Assembly (NCBI GenBank): GCA_963777325.1
Contig: CAVZQE010000022.1
Coordinates: forward strand, 62,001 to 126,000
Direction of reading: 5' to 3'
Source of the DNA: JAFAXA01 sp963777325
GTDB taxonomy: Bacteria; Pseudomonadota; Alphaproteobacteria; Acetobacterales; Acetobacteraceae
DNA length: 64,000 nt
Below the pieces are notes generated by a model. That model was not told where the DNA came from. It saw nothing but the letters and a program-made list of their open reading frames with translations, and ran no database searches. A program made the position numbers and the translations under genes. This document shows positions 26,307 to 35,628 of the stretch, in pieces (the first letter of the stretch is position 1; each line of letters begins with the position of its first letter).

Positions 26307-28112
26307 TCAGTCCGTCTGCATCTTGCGCCGCCCAAGGTAGGCGCTGCGTACCTCCTCGCTACGGGCCACGGTCGCCCGGACCTGGAGAAGATCCTTGCGG
26401 GTCACCAGTCCGACCAGCTCGCCGCTGCCGGGATTGGTGACCGGCAGCCGTCCCTGATCCGTCGCCAGCATGAGGTCGACCGCGCGCGAGACCACGTCCT
26501 GCGGGTGGATGACCGGGAGCGACGCGTCGGAAACGAGGTCCCCGAGCTTCTCGCCCTCATGCGTCGCCTCGGTCCGCCAGCGCAGCGCATCCGCGCGCGA
26601 AATCAGTCCCACCGGACGTCGCTTGCGGTCCACGACCGGATAGATGCGGTGCGAGCCTGCCTGCATCACCGCCACGGCTTCGGGAACGGGCATGTCGTCC
26701 GGCAGCGTGTCCACCTCGCGGACCATGACCTCCTCGACGCGGGCCACCTCATAAGGATCGATGCTGTATTCGCGCGTGATGTGCTGACCGCGGCGGGCGA
26801 TCTTCTCGGTGAGCATCGACCGCCGCAGGAGCAACACGGTGACGGCATAGGCCGCCGCCGTCGCCGCGAGCAGGGCAGGCAGGGCGTGAAAGTCGTCCGT
26901 CAGCTCGACCGCGAACAGCGCGCCGGTCAGGGGCGCCCGCATCGTCCCGCCCAGCACCGCCGCCATGCCGAGCAGCGACCAGAAGCCCGGAGCGCCCGGC
27001 AGGAGGGTGCCGATGAGCCAGCCGAGCGCCCCGCCCAGAATCAGCAGCGGCGCCAGAACGCCGCCCGACGTGCCCGAGGAGAGTGCGACCAGCCAGATGG
27101 CCGCCTTGACCAGCAGGATCGCAAGCACCGCCTGCAGCGCGAGATGGGCGGTCAGCAGGTCGCCGATCACGTCGTAGCCGACGCCGAGCGCCCGCGGCTC
27201 AATCAGGCCGCCGAGGCCGACGATCAGGCCGCCGAGCGCCGGCCACCACATCCAGTGGATGGGCAGGCGCTCGAAGAGATCCTCGAGCGCATACAGGAGC
27301 TTGGTCATGACGGTGGAGAGCAGGCCGCCGGCGATCCCGATCCCGCAGGAGGCAATCATGCTCCAGCCGGTCAGCGCGGGGCTGCCCGCGAACGGGAATA
27401 GCGGGGCGGCGCCGAACAGCAGCGGCCGCCAGCAGATGGCCGTCACGGCGCCGGCCGCAACCGGGATGAAGCTGCGCGGCCGCCATTCGAACAGCAGAAG
27501 CTCGACCGCGAGCAAGACTGCCGCGACCGGCGTGCCGAAGATGCCGGTCATGCCGGCCGCGGCGCCCGCGACGAGCAGCGTCTTGCGTTCGGCCGCGCTG
27601 AGATTGAAGAGTTGGGCGAAGAGCGAGCCGATGGCGCCGCCGGTCATGATGATCGGCCCCTCGGCGCCGAACGGGCCGCCCGTGCCGATCGAGATCGCGG
27701 AGGAGATGGGCTTCAGCACCGCGACCTTGGGCGACAGACGGCTACCGCCGATCAGGATGGCCTCGATCGCCTCCGGGATGCCGTGGCCCCGGATCTTCTC
27801 CGAGCCGAACCGCGCCATCAAGCCGATGGCGACGCCGCCCAGCGCGGGCGCGAACACCATCCAAGGCCCGCGCGCCGCGGTCGCCATGGACCGCGCCTGA
27901 GTGTCGGCGGCGCCGAACCAGACGAGGTTGCTGACGAAGACGATCAGCTTGACGAGCACCCAGGCCGCGAAGGCGCCGCCCGTCCCGATCACGAGCGCCA
28001 TCCCCGCCAGCATGAGCAGCCGGGGATCGGCCCGGAAGTCGGCCAGTCCCCGATTCCCGGCGCTGCTCGGCACGCCTGCCGGTCCAATGCTGTGGGTCGA
28101 TGTCTCCGCCAT
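26307..28112 (-). CDS. ClC-type chloride channel/transporter with CBS domains
   Basis: An inner-membrane ClC protein of 601 residues from the ATG at 28112. The anion-pathway motifs are present in variant form. GHGIP stands where GSGIP is usual, and GAEGP retains the gating Glu of G(K/R)EGP. GTSGGVLAP corresponds to the third selectivity loop. About 430 membrane residues are followed by two CBS modules (VMVREVDTLPDDMPVPEA onward, and LVSDASLPVIHPQDVV onward), which in other ClCs bind adenine nucleotides. It is divergent from a MarR-type gene with a palindrome between the two starts. The transported anion cannot be inferred. Confidence 0.9.
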   Translation of the reverse strand: MAETSTHSIGPAGVPSSAGNRGLADFRADPRLLMLAGMALVIGTGGAFAAWVLVKLIVFVSNLVWFGAADTQARSMATAARGPWMVFAPALGGVAIGLMARFGSEKIRGHGIPEAIEAILIGGSRLSPKVAVLKPISSAISIGTGGPFGAEGPIIMTGGAIGSLFAQLFNLSAAERKTLLVAGAAAGMTGIFGTPVAAVLLAVELLLFEWRPRSFIPVAAGAVTAICWRPLLFGAAPLFPFAGSPALTGWSMIASCGIGIAGGLLSTVMTKLLYALEDLFERLPIHWMWWPALGGLIVGLGGLIEPRALGVGYDVIGDLLTAHLALQAVLAILLVKAAIWLVALSSGTSGGVLAPLLILGGALGWLIGTLLPGAPGFWSLLGMAAVLGGTMRAPLTGALFAVELTDDFHALPALLAATAAAYAVTVLLLRRSMLTEKIARRGQHITREYSIDPYEVARVEEVMVREVDTLPDDMPVPEAVAVMQAGSHRIYPVVDRKRRPVGLISRADALRWRTEATHEGEKLGDLVSDASLPVIHPQDVVSRAVDLMLATDQGRLPVTNPGSGELVGLVTRKDLLQVRATVARSEEVRSAYLGRRKMQTD

Positions 28113-28141
28113 GCCGCGCTCCGCTTTGATCGCGGCGGGAC

Positions 28142-28158
28142 ATATCGTAATACGACAT
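28142..28158. promoter_or_regulatory. Putative MarR-type palindromic operator
   Basis: Between the divergent ClC (start 28112) and MarR (start ~28180) genes lies TCGTA-A-TACGA (28145-28155), a perfect 5-bp inverted repeat around one base. It extends to 28142-28158 with a single mismatched pair. It is notably AT-rich in a GC-rich region. MarR proteins usually bind such palindromes next to their own genes. The position would let one protein repress both promoters. Confidence 0.5.
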
Positions 28159-28179
28159 AAATTGACAAGCGAGAGGAGT

Positions 28180-28608
28180 GTGGCGGCGACGAGCGAGCCG
28201 ACGTTGAGCCGGGAGCAATACGCGGCCATCGCCGCGTTTCGTCATGCCTTGCGGCGGTTCGTGTTCTTCAGCGAAGCGGCGGCGGTCGCGGCCGGGCTGC
28301 CGCCGCAGCAGCACCAGGCGCTGCTCGTGATTGCGGGCCATCCCGGACCGGCGCTGCCCAGCGTGGGCGACCTCGCGGAACAGCTGATCATCGCGCCGCA
28401 TAGCGCGGCCGAACTGGCGTCGCGCATGCAAGAGGCCGGGCTGCTGACGAAATCGCGGTCGGGGTCGGACCGCCGGCGTCAGGAGCTGTCGCTCACACCC
28501 AAGGCCGCAGCGCTTCTGGCTCGGCTGACCGAGACGCATCTGCGCGAGTTGCTGGATCTCGAACCGGCCCTGACCCGGGCTCTGGCGCGCCGGTCGAAAC
28601 GGGCGTGA
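28180..28608 (+). CDS. MarR family transcriptional regulator
   Basis: A winged-helix regulator of about 142 residues. The helix-turn-helix reads SVGDLAEQLIIAPHSAAELA and the wing follows in TKSRSGSDRRRQELSLTPKA, the classic MarR DRR motif. N- and C-terminal helices would dimerise. No ATG is available; the GTG at 28180 lies directly beside AGGAG, so translation may begin there or at the TTG at 28204. It is transcribed away from the ClC gene and probably controls it through the palindrome at 28142-28158. The ligand is unknown. Confidence 0.85.
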   Translation: MAATSEPTLSREQYAAIAAFRHALRRFVFFSEAAAVAAGLPPQQHQALLVIAGHPGPALPSVGDLAEQLIIAPHSAAELASRMQEAGLLTKSRSGSDRRRQELSLTPKAAALLARLTETHLRELLDLEPALTRALARRSKRA

Positions 28609-28718
28609 GCGGGAAACCGGCGTTCCAAAACGGGCGTTGGCGTACCGCCAGAGCCGCGACAAAAGGCGCGGCCCTGACCAGCGCGCTTACTCGTTCAGGC
28701 GGAACTCGTCAGCCTGAG

Positions 28719-28931
28719 CTATGACTGCCCTTTCTCCAGAACGAACGATATCTTCACATTGGCTCGATAGTTTTTGATCTTGTCCTGCTCGACCGTCGCC
28801 TGCATCTCGCTGACGTATACTGAGCTGATCCCGCGCACAGTCTTGGACGCTTCCGCGACGGCTTGGCGTGCGGCATCTTCCCAGCTCTCCTCGGACTCGG
28901 CGAGCAGTTCGAGAACCTTTACAACTGGCAT
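28719..28931 (-). CDS. Dodecin family protein
   Basis: A 70-residue flavin-binding storage protein that assembles into dodecamers. The sequence has the dodecin pattern VKVLELLAESEESWEDAARQ, then SKTVRGISSVYVSEMQATVE and a final KVSF-like strand (VKISFVLE). The Trp that stacks on the flavin is present in SWED. It stands alone. The 232-bp gap up to the acyl-CoA synthetase shows no other gene. Confidence 0.93.
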   Translation of the reverse strand: MPVVKVLELLAESEESWEDAARQAVAEASKTVRGISSVYVSEMQATVEQDKIKNYRANVKISFVLEKGQS

Positions 28932-29163
28932 TAGTGTCTCCCCTCATGCTCTTAAGTGGTTGCAGGCGCATTCAACGAGCGGAGCTTCGGGTTGGTTCCG
29001 TCTCGTTCGTGCCGCCGGTGACTCCGAAACGGCCTGCCAGCTGCTACGACGGCCGCTGGACCGAGCCCGCCTAATCTACGCCCGCAAGCTCAGCCCCCTG
29101 ATCCAGTGCCCGCCGCTTGGAAATGCTCCGATGCCGGCGCATCCTGGAACCGGAGGAAACCAG

Positions 29164-30915
29164 ATGGCGACGAGCTTCGAGGAGGCGCGCGCATTCCTGC
29201 TCGCCTGTCGCGACGACTATTCGACGGCCTACGCCGGCTATCGCTGGCCCGACACGGAGCGGTTCAACTGGGCGCTGGACTGGTTCGACGCCGTGCTCGC
29301 GCGCCGGCCGGACAGCCGCGACCGGCCGGCGCTGCGCATCGTCGATGCCGGGAGCGGAGCCGAGACTTCGCTCACCTTCGCCGAGCTCTCACGGCGTTCC
29401 GACGCCGTCGCGAACTACTTGCGCGCGCAAGGTGTCGGACGCGGCGATAGGCTGCTCCTGCTGCTCGGCAACGTGGTCCCGCTCTGGGAGACGATGCTGG
29501 CCGCGATGAAGCTGGGCGCGGTCGTGATCCCGGCGACGACGCTGCTCAGCGGCGAGGAACTGACCGACCGGATCGTGCGCGGCCGTACCCGCTTCATCCT
29601 CGCCGCAGCCGAACACGCCGGCAAGTTCAACTCGATCGAGGCGGCGCGCGACGCGGTCCGAATCGCCGTCGGCGCGCCGGCCCCGGCCGGCTGGGGACGC
29701 TACGCGGACGCGCACGGGCAAGCGGCGTTCGCCTCCGCCTTCGCGCCCGAGGGCGAGACGCGGGCGGACGACCCGCTGCTGCTCTATTTCACCTCGGGCA
29801 CGACGTCGGAGCCGAAGCTCGTGCTGCACACGCATCGCAGCTACCCGGTCGGCAGCCTGTCCACGATGTACTGGATCGGCCTCCGCCCGGACGACGTCCA
29901 TCTGAACATCTCCAGTCCCGGCTGGGCCAAGCACGCCTGGAGCAGCGTTTTCGCCCCGTGGTGCGCTGGCGCGACCGTGTTCATCGTCAACCAACCGCGC
30001 TTCGAGGCGAAGAGCCTGCTGGCGGCGATCGCGCAAGGGGGCGTCACCACGCTCTGCGCGCCGCCGACGGTCTGGCGCATGCTGGTGCAGGAGGATCTCG
30101 CCTCCTTCCGGACCAGCCTGCGCGAGCTGGCCGGCGCGGGCGAGCCGCTCAACCCGGAGATCATCGCGCATGTGCGCGAGGCTTGGGGCCTCACCATCCG
30201 CGACGGCTACGGCCAGACCGAGACCACGGCCCAGATCGCCAACCCGCCCGGGCAGGCGCTCAAGCCCGGTGCGATGGGACGGCCGCTGCCGGGCTACCAG
30301 GTGGCGCTGCTCGATCTGGACGGACGAGAGGCGGAGGAGGGCGAAATCTGCCTGCCCGCGAGCGGCGCCGGCCGTCCGGCCGGACTGATGCGCGGCTACG
30401 CCGAAGGCGCGGGTTCGGGCGTGGACCGCGAATGGTATCGTACGGGAGACATCGCGCGGCGCGACGCGGACGGGTATCTCACCTTCGTCGGCCGCTCCGA
30501 CGACGTGTTCAAGTCGTCGGACTACCGGATCAGCCCGTTCGAGCTCGAAAGCGTCCTGATCGAGCACGAGGCGGTGGCCGAGGCGGCGGTCGTTCCGTCG
30601 CCGGACGCGCTCCGGCTGTCGGTGCCGAAAGCCTATGTGTCGCTCGTGGCCGGGGCCGAGCTGTCGGCGGACACGGCGCGCTCGATCTTCCGCCACACGC
30701 GCGCACGGCTGCCGCCGTACAAGCGCATCCGCATCCTGGAACTCGTCACCGACCTGCCGAAGACGATCTCGGGGAAGATCCGGCGCGGCCAATTGCGGCG
30801 CCTGGAGACGGAGGCCGACCGCGACGACCCGGCGCACGGCCGGGATTACAGGGAGGCTGATTTTCCCGATCTCGCCGACGAGCCCACAGAGGCCGGCGGA
30901 AAGGCTGGAACCTAG
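29164..30915 (+). CDS. AMP-dependent acyl-CoA synthetase (ACSM/benzoate-CoA ligase-like)
   Basis: An ANL-superfamily ligase of 583 residues that would activate a carboxylic acid through an acyl-AMP to acyl-CoA. The P-loop YFTSGTTSEPKLVLHTH, the core motif GYGQTETT, YRTGD, and the C-terminal catalytic Lys in LPKTISGKIRR are all present. The N-terminus (SFEEARAFLLACRDDY, RFNWALDWFD) resembles the medium-chain/benzoate-type ligases. The ATG at 29164 follows GGAGGAAACC. It stands alone between dodecin and the TPR gene, so the acid is unknown. Confidence 0.92.
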   Translation: MATSFEEARAFLLACRDDYSTAYAGYRWPDTERFNWALDWFDAVLARRPDSRDRPALRIVDAGSGAETSLTFAELSRRSDAVANYLRAQGVGRGDRLLLLLGNVVPLWETMLAAMKLGAVVIPATTLLSGEELTDRIVRGRTRFILAAAEHAGKFNSIEAARDAVRIAVGAPAPAGWGRYADAHGQAAFASAFAPEGETRADDPLLLYFTSGTTSEPKLVLHTHRSYPVGSLSTMYWIGLRPDDVHLNISSPGWAKHAWSSVFAPWCAGATVFIVNQPRFEAKSLLAAIAQGGVTTLCAPPTVWRMLVQEDLASFRTSLRELAGAGEPLNPEIIAHVREAWGLTIRDGYGQTETTAQIANPPGQALKPGAMGRPLPGYQVALLDLDGREAEEGEICLPASGAGRPAGLMRGYAEGAGSGVDREWYRTGDIARRDADGYLTFVGRSDDVFKSSDYRISPFELESVLIEHEAVAEAAVVPSPDALRLSVPKAYVSLVAGAELSADTARSIFRHTRARLPPYKRIRILELVTDLPKTISGKIRRGQLRRLETEADRDDPAHGRDYREADFPDLADEPTEAGGKAGT

Positions 30916-30963
30916 AGTCGTCCGGAGAAGCTGGCGCGATGGGCGTGGCGGACGTTGTCTCGG

Positions 30964-33403
30964 CTACGGCGTCGGCGGGGTTGCGCTCGATGCCTGCCGG
31001 TCAGCCGGGAGGCAGCGGCCTCGGCCCTGCATGTCGGAATTGAGGTTCCGCATCAGCCGAACGGACTCGGCGTCGTCCGGCTTCAGCCGCCGTTCGGCGT
31101 TGAGAAGCGAGCAGGCTTCCTGAAGGAGTCGAAGACCGGCGTCGATCCCCTGTGTCGCTTTTGCCTGCTCCCGGAGCAGGGCCGCAAGTTTTGGATACGG
31201 GTAGGCGTTGCCTGGATCGAGCCTGATTGCGATCCGATACTCGTCGATGGCGTCGTCGGTCCGGTGCAGATCCGAAAGCGTGTTGCCCAAATTGATGTGT
31301 CCGACGGCGAAGCCGGGATCGACTTCGACCGCTTGGCGATACTGGGCCTGCGCCTGGTCGAGCTTGCCTTCCCGGTAGAGGGCGTTGCCCAGCCCATTGT
31401 GGTCGGAGACGTTTCGCGGGTCGATGCGAGTAGCGCGTTGATACTCCTCGACGGCGGCTTCAACCTTTTGCTGCTCCATCAGCACGCTCGCCAGGTTGGC
31501 GTGAACGACTGCGGAGGACGGATCGATCTCGATCGACCGTCGATACTCTTCGGCCGCCTGCTCCAGTTTGCCCTGATCGTCGAGGGCGATGCCGAGACGA
31601 TTGTGCGCGATCCCGTCTCTCGGATCGAGTTCGAGCGCATGACGGTATTCCGCTATGGCGTCGTCGAGCTTGTGCTGTCGCGCGAACACGCTGCCAAGAT
31701 TGTCGTGCGCAATGGGATCGCGCGGATCGAGTTCGATCGCGCGTCCATACTCAGCCGCCGCTCCTCCGAAATCGTGTTCATCGAACAGCGTATTGCCGAG
31801 AAGGTTGTGAGGAGCGGCGCTTCGTGGGTCCAGTTCGATCGCTCGCTGAAACTGGCCGACAGCCGCGTCCAATTGATGCTGCTCAGCCAGCGCGGCGCCG
31901 AGATTCATGTGAGCGATCCCCAGGTCGGGACCAAGCCGGACGGCTTCCCGAAATTCGGACACCGCGCCATTGAGTTTGTGTTCGTGTTCAAGCACCACGC
32001 CCAGATTATTGTGAGCCTTGGCAAGGCCTGGATCGAGTTCCGTCGCCAGCCGGCACTCGCCTTCCGCTTCGGCCAGCCGCTGCTCTTTGAGCAACGCGAT
32101 GCCCAAGTTGCTGTGGGCCATGGCGAGCTTCGGGTCAATTTCAAGAGCGCGCCGAAGCTCGATAATCGCCTGGTCGAGTTCGTTTCTTTCGAAAAGTAGC
32201 TGACCCAGGTTAATGTGCGCCTCCGCAACATCCGGGTCGATCTCGAGCGCGCGCCGATATTCGGCGGCTGCCTCATCCGTCCGATGCTCGCCATATAAGA
32301 GGAATCCGAGATTGTTGTGTGCCATAGCAAGCCGAGGATCGAGCTTGACCGCGCGGCGCGCTTCCAGGATAGCGGCGCTGGGCCGGTGCTGCTCATTCAG
32401 AACGAGTGCAAAGTTGGTGCGGGCGATGGCGAGGCTGGGGTCCAGACCGAGCGCGCGGCGAAGCTCGGCCTCCGCCTCGTTGAGCCTATGCTGCTCGTAC
32501 AGTGTTTCGCCCAGGTTGTTGTGCGCGATGGCAATTCGAGGGCTGAGCCGGATCGCCTCCCGATCCGCCTTTTCGGCGTCGATGCTCTGCTTGCGGTTCT
32601 GAAAGATCGAGCCGGCGAGGATGTAGGCCCAGGGCACGTCCGAGATCCTTCGCCGGGAGATCGCTTATGATCCTGGCCGCGATGCCGAGGGCGAGATCGG
32701 GATTCGACCGCGCGTACCACGCGGCGACGATCACGGGCGAGGTCGCGCCGAGGATCGCGAGCGCGGCTGGTTCCAGCGCTTCGTCCGGCCGGTCGCGGCG
32801 GACACCCTGTGCTGCTGTGTAGAACTCCCCACCGTTGACACGGAGCCTGAGCTGGAGCGCTCCGTCACGGTGAACGAACTCTCCGGAGATGCTGCGCCAC
32901 TGCCGCATGCCGAGCAGCGTGCGGGCGACGCTCGCGACGGCGTCGAGCGGGATGCCGAGCCGTGGGACCACGACCTCCGGTAGATCGGTGTGCAGTTCCA
33001 CGCTCGTTCCAGGGAGCGGGAGCGCGGCATGGGCAACGACACGATCGATCGCATCCCGCAGGCGTGTGGCGGCGACCTCGCCCGTATAGCCTTGCTCGGC
33101 CATCTCCTTGGGGACCGAGATCGCCTCGATGCTGACCGTCCTGCGCAGAAGTTGTTGCGTAAGAAGCAGCAACAAGGCGCCGACCACGATCACGGCGCCG
33201 AGGCTCAGGACGAAACCGGACAGACCCCTCCACGCCGCCGCCACGCTCGCCCATGAAAGGCGCGGAACCTGCCTTCCCGGATCGCCGAGCCATTGGTTCC
33301 TGGAATGATCTCGCGACGCCTCCGGCCTGACCGCGCCTCGCCCGCGAGCCTCCCCAAGCTCGCGGGACAGCCTTTCGAGGGCAATCCGTGCTGGTTCGCG
33401 CAT
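30964..33403 (-). pseudogene. Membrane-anchored tetratricopeptide-repeat protein, frameshifted
   Basis: Two adjoining frames make one protein. The upstream part (from the ATG at 33403) has a cytoplasmic N-terminus, one transmembrane helix (LSGFVLSLGAVIVVGALLLL) and a ~150-residue extracytoplasmic domain. It loses frame near 32628-32630, where one extra base in a CCC run separates DLGRAL from AYILAGSIFQ. The downstream frame holds about 14 TPR units of 34 residues, recognisable by repeated AHNNLG followed by LDP. Corrected, it would be about 810 residues. TPR arrays bind proteins; the partner is unknown. The downstream frame alone could start at a GTG at 32637 but would lack the anchor. Confidence 0.8.
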
Positions 33404-33506
33404 TCGCGCCGCGTCCTGCCAGATTGGCCGCAAACCCGGCAGGGCCGGGCGATGCGGGTGCAGAACAGATTCTATCGGAACCGATCGCTCCAGGGTGTGT
33501 CGCGGA

Positions 33507-34364
33507 TCACATCTCGATCCGCACGCCGAGCCGGCCTGCGAGATCCTGGATGAACTGCCACGCGACCCGCCCCGACCGTCCGCCGCGCGTCACCGACCAC
33601 TCCACCGCCTGCGCCCGCAGCGCGTCCGGCTCGATCGGCAGCGCGAACGCGGCCGCGTAGCCGTCGATCATGGCGAAGAAGGTCTGCTGGTCGCAATTGT
33701 GAAAGCCGATCCACAAGCCGAAGCGGTCGGACAGCGACACCTTCTCCTCGGTCGCCTCGGACGGGCTGATCGCGGTGGAGCGTTCGTTCTCGATCATGTC
33801 GCGCGGCATCAGGTGCCGCCGGTTCGAGGTCGCGTAGAATAGCACGTTGTCCGGCCGCCCCTCGATGCCGCCGTCGAGCACCGATTTCAGCGCCTTGTAG
33901 TCGGCGTCCTCGCGCTCGAAGGAGAGATCGTCGCACAGGATCAGGCAGCGCCGGTCGCGGCCGCGCAGCGCGTTCAGCAGGTCGGGGAGGGTGCGGATGT
34001 CTTCCCGATGGATCTCGATCAGCGCGAGGCTGCCCGGCGTGCTGGCGTTGGCCTCGGCGTGCGCCGCCTTGACCAGCGAGGACTTGCCCATGCCGCGCGC
34101 GCCCCAGAGCATGGCGTTGTTCGCCGGCAGGCCGCGCGCGAAGCGGAGCGTGTTGTCGAGCAGCAGCGTCTTCTGCCGCTCCACGCCCTGCAGCAGCGCG
34201 ATACCGACGCGGGAGACGCGGGGCACGGGCGCGAGCCGGGCCGTAAGCGGCATCCAGACGAAGGCATCGGCGGCGTGCAGGTCGGCCCGCGGCGGCGGCG
34301 GCGGGGCAAGCCGGTCGAGCGCGTCGGCGATGCGGGTCAGCAGTTCGGGCAGGTCAGGGGCCAT
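33507..34364 (-). CDS. DUF815 family AAA+ ATP-binding protein
   Basis: A 285-residue P-loop ATPase of the DUF815 family, widespread in alphaproteobacteria and of unknown role. The Walker A motif GARGMGKSSL sits at ~93-102 and the Walker B motif is LILCDDLSFE. YATSNRRHLMPR is the sensor 1 region. The N-terminal proline-rich loop (RLAPPPPPRADL) precedes the ATPase core. The ATG at 34364 was chosen over an upstream frame extension to 34430. It is divergent from yajC by 99 bp; this pairing is common in the class. Confidence 0.9.
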   Translation of the reverse strand: MAPDLPELLTRIADALDRLAPPPPPRADLHAADAFVWMPLTARLAPVPRVSRVGIALLQGVERQKTLLLDNTLRFARGLPANNAMLWGARGMGKSSLVKAAHAEANASTPGSLALIEIHREDIRTLPDLLNALRGRDRRCLILCDDLSFEREDADYKALKSVLDGGIEGRPDNVLFYATSNRRHLMPRDMIENERSTAISPSEATEEKVSLSDRFGLWIGFHNCDQQTFFAMIDGYAAAFALPIEPDALRAQAVEWSVTRGGRSGRVAWQFIQDLAGRLGVRIEM

Positions 34365-34463
34365 GGCGGTGCGGTCCGATAGCTTGACGGAAGGGGGGCG
34401 GAAACTATGGTCCGGCCCCAACCGCCGCAACCTGCGCCATCACACCGTCGGAAGGAAAACCCC

Positions 34464-34826
34464 ATGCTCATCTCTCCCGCCTACGCGCAGGACGCCGCGG
34501 GCGCCGCCGGCATGCTGGGCAGCCTGACCCAGTTCCTGCCGCTGCTGCTGATCTTCGGCGTGTTCTACTTCCTGCTGATCCGGCCCCAGCAGCAGCGCCA
34601 GAAGGAGGTCAAGACCATGCTCGCCGCCCTCAAGCGCGGCGACCGGGTGGTGACGGGGGGAGGCATTCTCGGAACGGTGCAGCGGGTGCGGGACAACTCC
34701 AACGAGGTCGAGGTCGAGATCGCGCCCAATCTTCGCGTGACCGTGTTGCGGGAAACGATCACGAGCGTGGTCAAGCCCGTCCCGGCCAACGACGCCAAGC
34801 CGGCGAAGGACGTGAAGGCCTCCTGA
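34464..34826 (+). CDS. yajC: Preprotein translocase subunit YajC
   Basis: A 120-residue accessory subunit of the Sec translocon that associates with SecDF in the inner membrane. A single membrane helix, FLPLLLIFGVFYFLLIRPQQ, ends in the diagnostic IRPQQQRQKE. It is followed by the basic MLAALKRGDRVVTGGGI motif and a beta-rich tail. The ATG at 34464 follows AGGAAAA. The usual downstream secD and secF genes are missing; a REP-like repeat and convergent sodB follow instead. Confidence 0.95.
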   Translation: MLISPAYAQDAAGAAGMLGSLTQFLPLLLIFGVFYFLLIRPQQQRQKEVKTMLAALKRGDRVVTGGGILGTVQRVRDNSNEVEVEIAPNLRVTVLRETITSVVKPVPANDAKPAKDVKAS

Positions 34827-34837
34827 ACGCCTCGCGG

Positions 34838-34929
34838 GCCCGTCATTGCGAGGAGCGGAGCGACGAAGCAATCCACAAGCCGCCGTGAGCTTCTGGATCG
34901 CCACGCCGGCTCCGCCGGCTCGCGATGAC
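34838..34929. repeat. REP-like palindromic element
   Basis: Between yajC and convergent sodB lies an imperfect inverted repeat of about 90 bp. The left end carries CGTCATTGCGAGGAGCG and GACGAAGCAATCC, and the right end carries GGCTCGCGATGACGCC, the inverse of the left end. This is the REP/RAYT-type extragenic palindrome common in alphaproteobacteria. As a transcript it would fold into a long hairpin, possibly protecting or terminating both convergent mRNAs. No second copy or RAYT transposase was seen in the window. Confidence 0.75.
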
Positions 34930-34943
34930 GCCCGGGCCGTGGC

Positions 34944-35549
34944 TCAGCCGTTGAGCTGCTGCTCGGCGAACTCGTAGTTGGCGAGCTTGTCGATCCAGTT
35001 CTGCAAGTAGTCCGGGCGGCGGTTGCGGAAGTCGATGTAGTAGCTGTGCTCCCAGACATCGATGCCGAGCAGCGCCTTTCCCTCTCCGGTCGCGAGCGGG
35101 TTCGAGCCGTTCGGCGTCTTGGTAATCTTGAGCTTGCCGTCGGGCGCGAGCACGAGCCAGGCCCAGCCCGATCCGAACTGGCCGGCGCCCGCCGCCTTGA
35201 ACGCGTCCTTGAACTGCTGCACGCCGCCGAAATCCTCGGTGATCTTTTTCTCGAGCGCGCCCGGCAGCTTGCCCCCATTCGGCGACATCGCCTGCCAGAA
35301 CAGGATGTGGTTCCAGTGCTGGCCCGCATTGTTGAACACCGGGGCCATGTCCGGCTTGCCGTTCGACAGCTTGATGATCTCGTCGAGCGACTTGCCCTGG
35401 AGGTCCGGGTTCTTCTCGACGAAGCCGTTGAGCGCCGTCACATAGGCCTGGTGGTGCTTGTCGTGGTGAAACTCGAGCGTCTCCTCGCTCATGCCATTCG
35501 GCGCGAGCGCGGACTTGGAATAGGGAAGCGGCGGAAGCTCGAATGCCAT
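34944..35549 (-). CDS. sodB: Superoxide dismutase (Fe/Mn type)
   Basis: A 201-residue cytosolic Fe/Mn superoxide dismutase. The metal ligands are evident: His in LEFHHDKHHQAYV (~27), His in NAGQHWNH (~79), and Asp and His in DVWEHSYYIDF (~165-175). The N-terminus FELPPLPYSKSALAP and the tract FGSGWAWLV favour the iron-dependent SodB branch, although metal choice cannot be proved from sequence. Its 3' end faces yajC across the REP-like element. Confidence 0.93.
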   Translation of the reverse strand: MAFELPPLPYSKSALAPNGMSEETLEFHHDKHHQAYVTALNGFVEKNPDLQGKSLDEIIKLSNGKPDMAPVFNNAGQHWNHILFWQAMSPNGGKLPGALEKKITEDFGGVQQFKDAFKAAGAGQFGSGWAWLVLAPDGKLKITKTPNGSNPLATGEGKALLGIDVWEHSYYIDFRNRRPDYLQNWIDKLANYEFAEQQLNG

Positions 35550-35628
35550 GGAGGTTCTCCGGTTCGCTGGCGGGTGAAATGGCTGAGGCGGCAGCCGCTT
35601 GCGGCTGTTGCGGGAGCAAGGATTAGCT

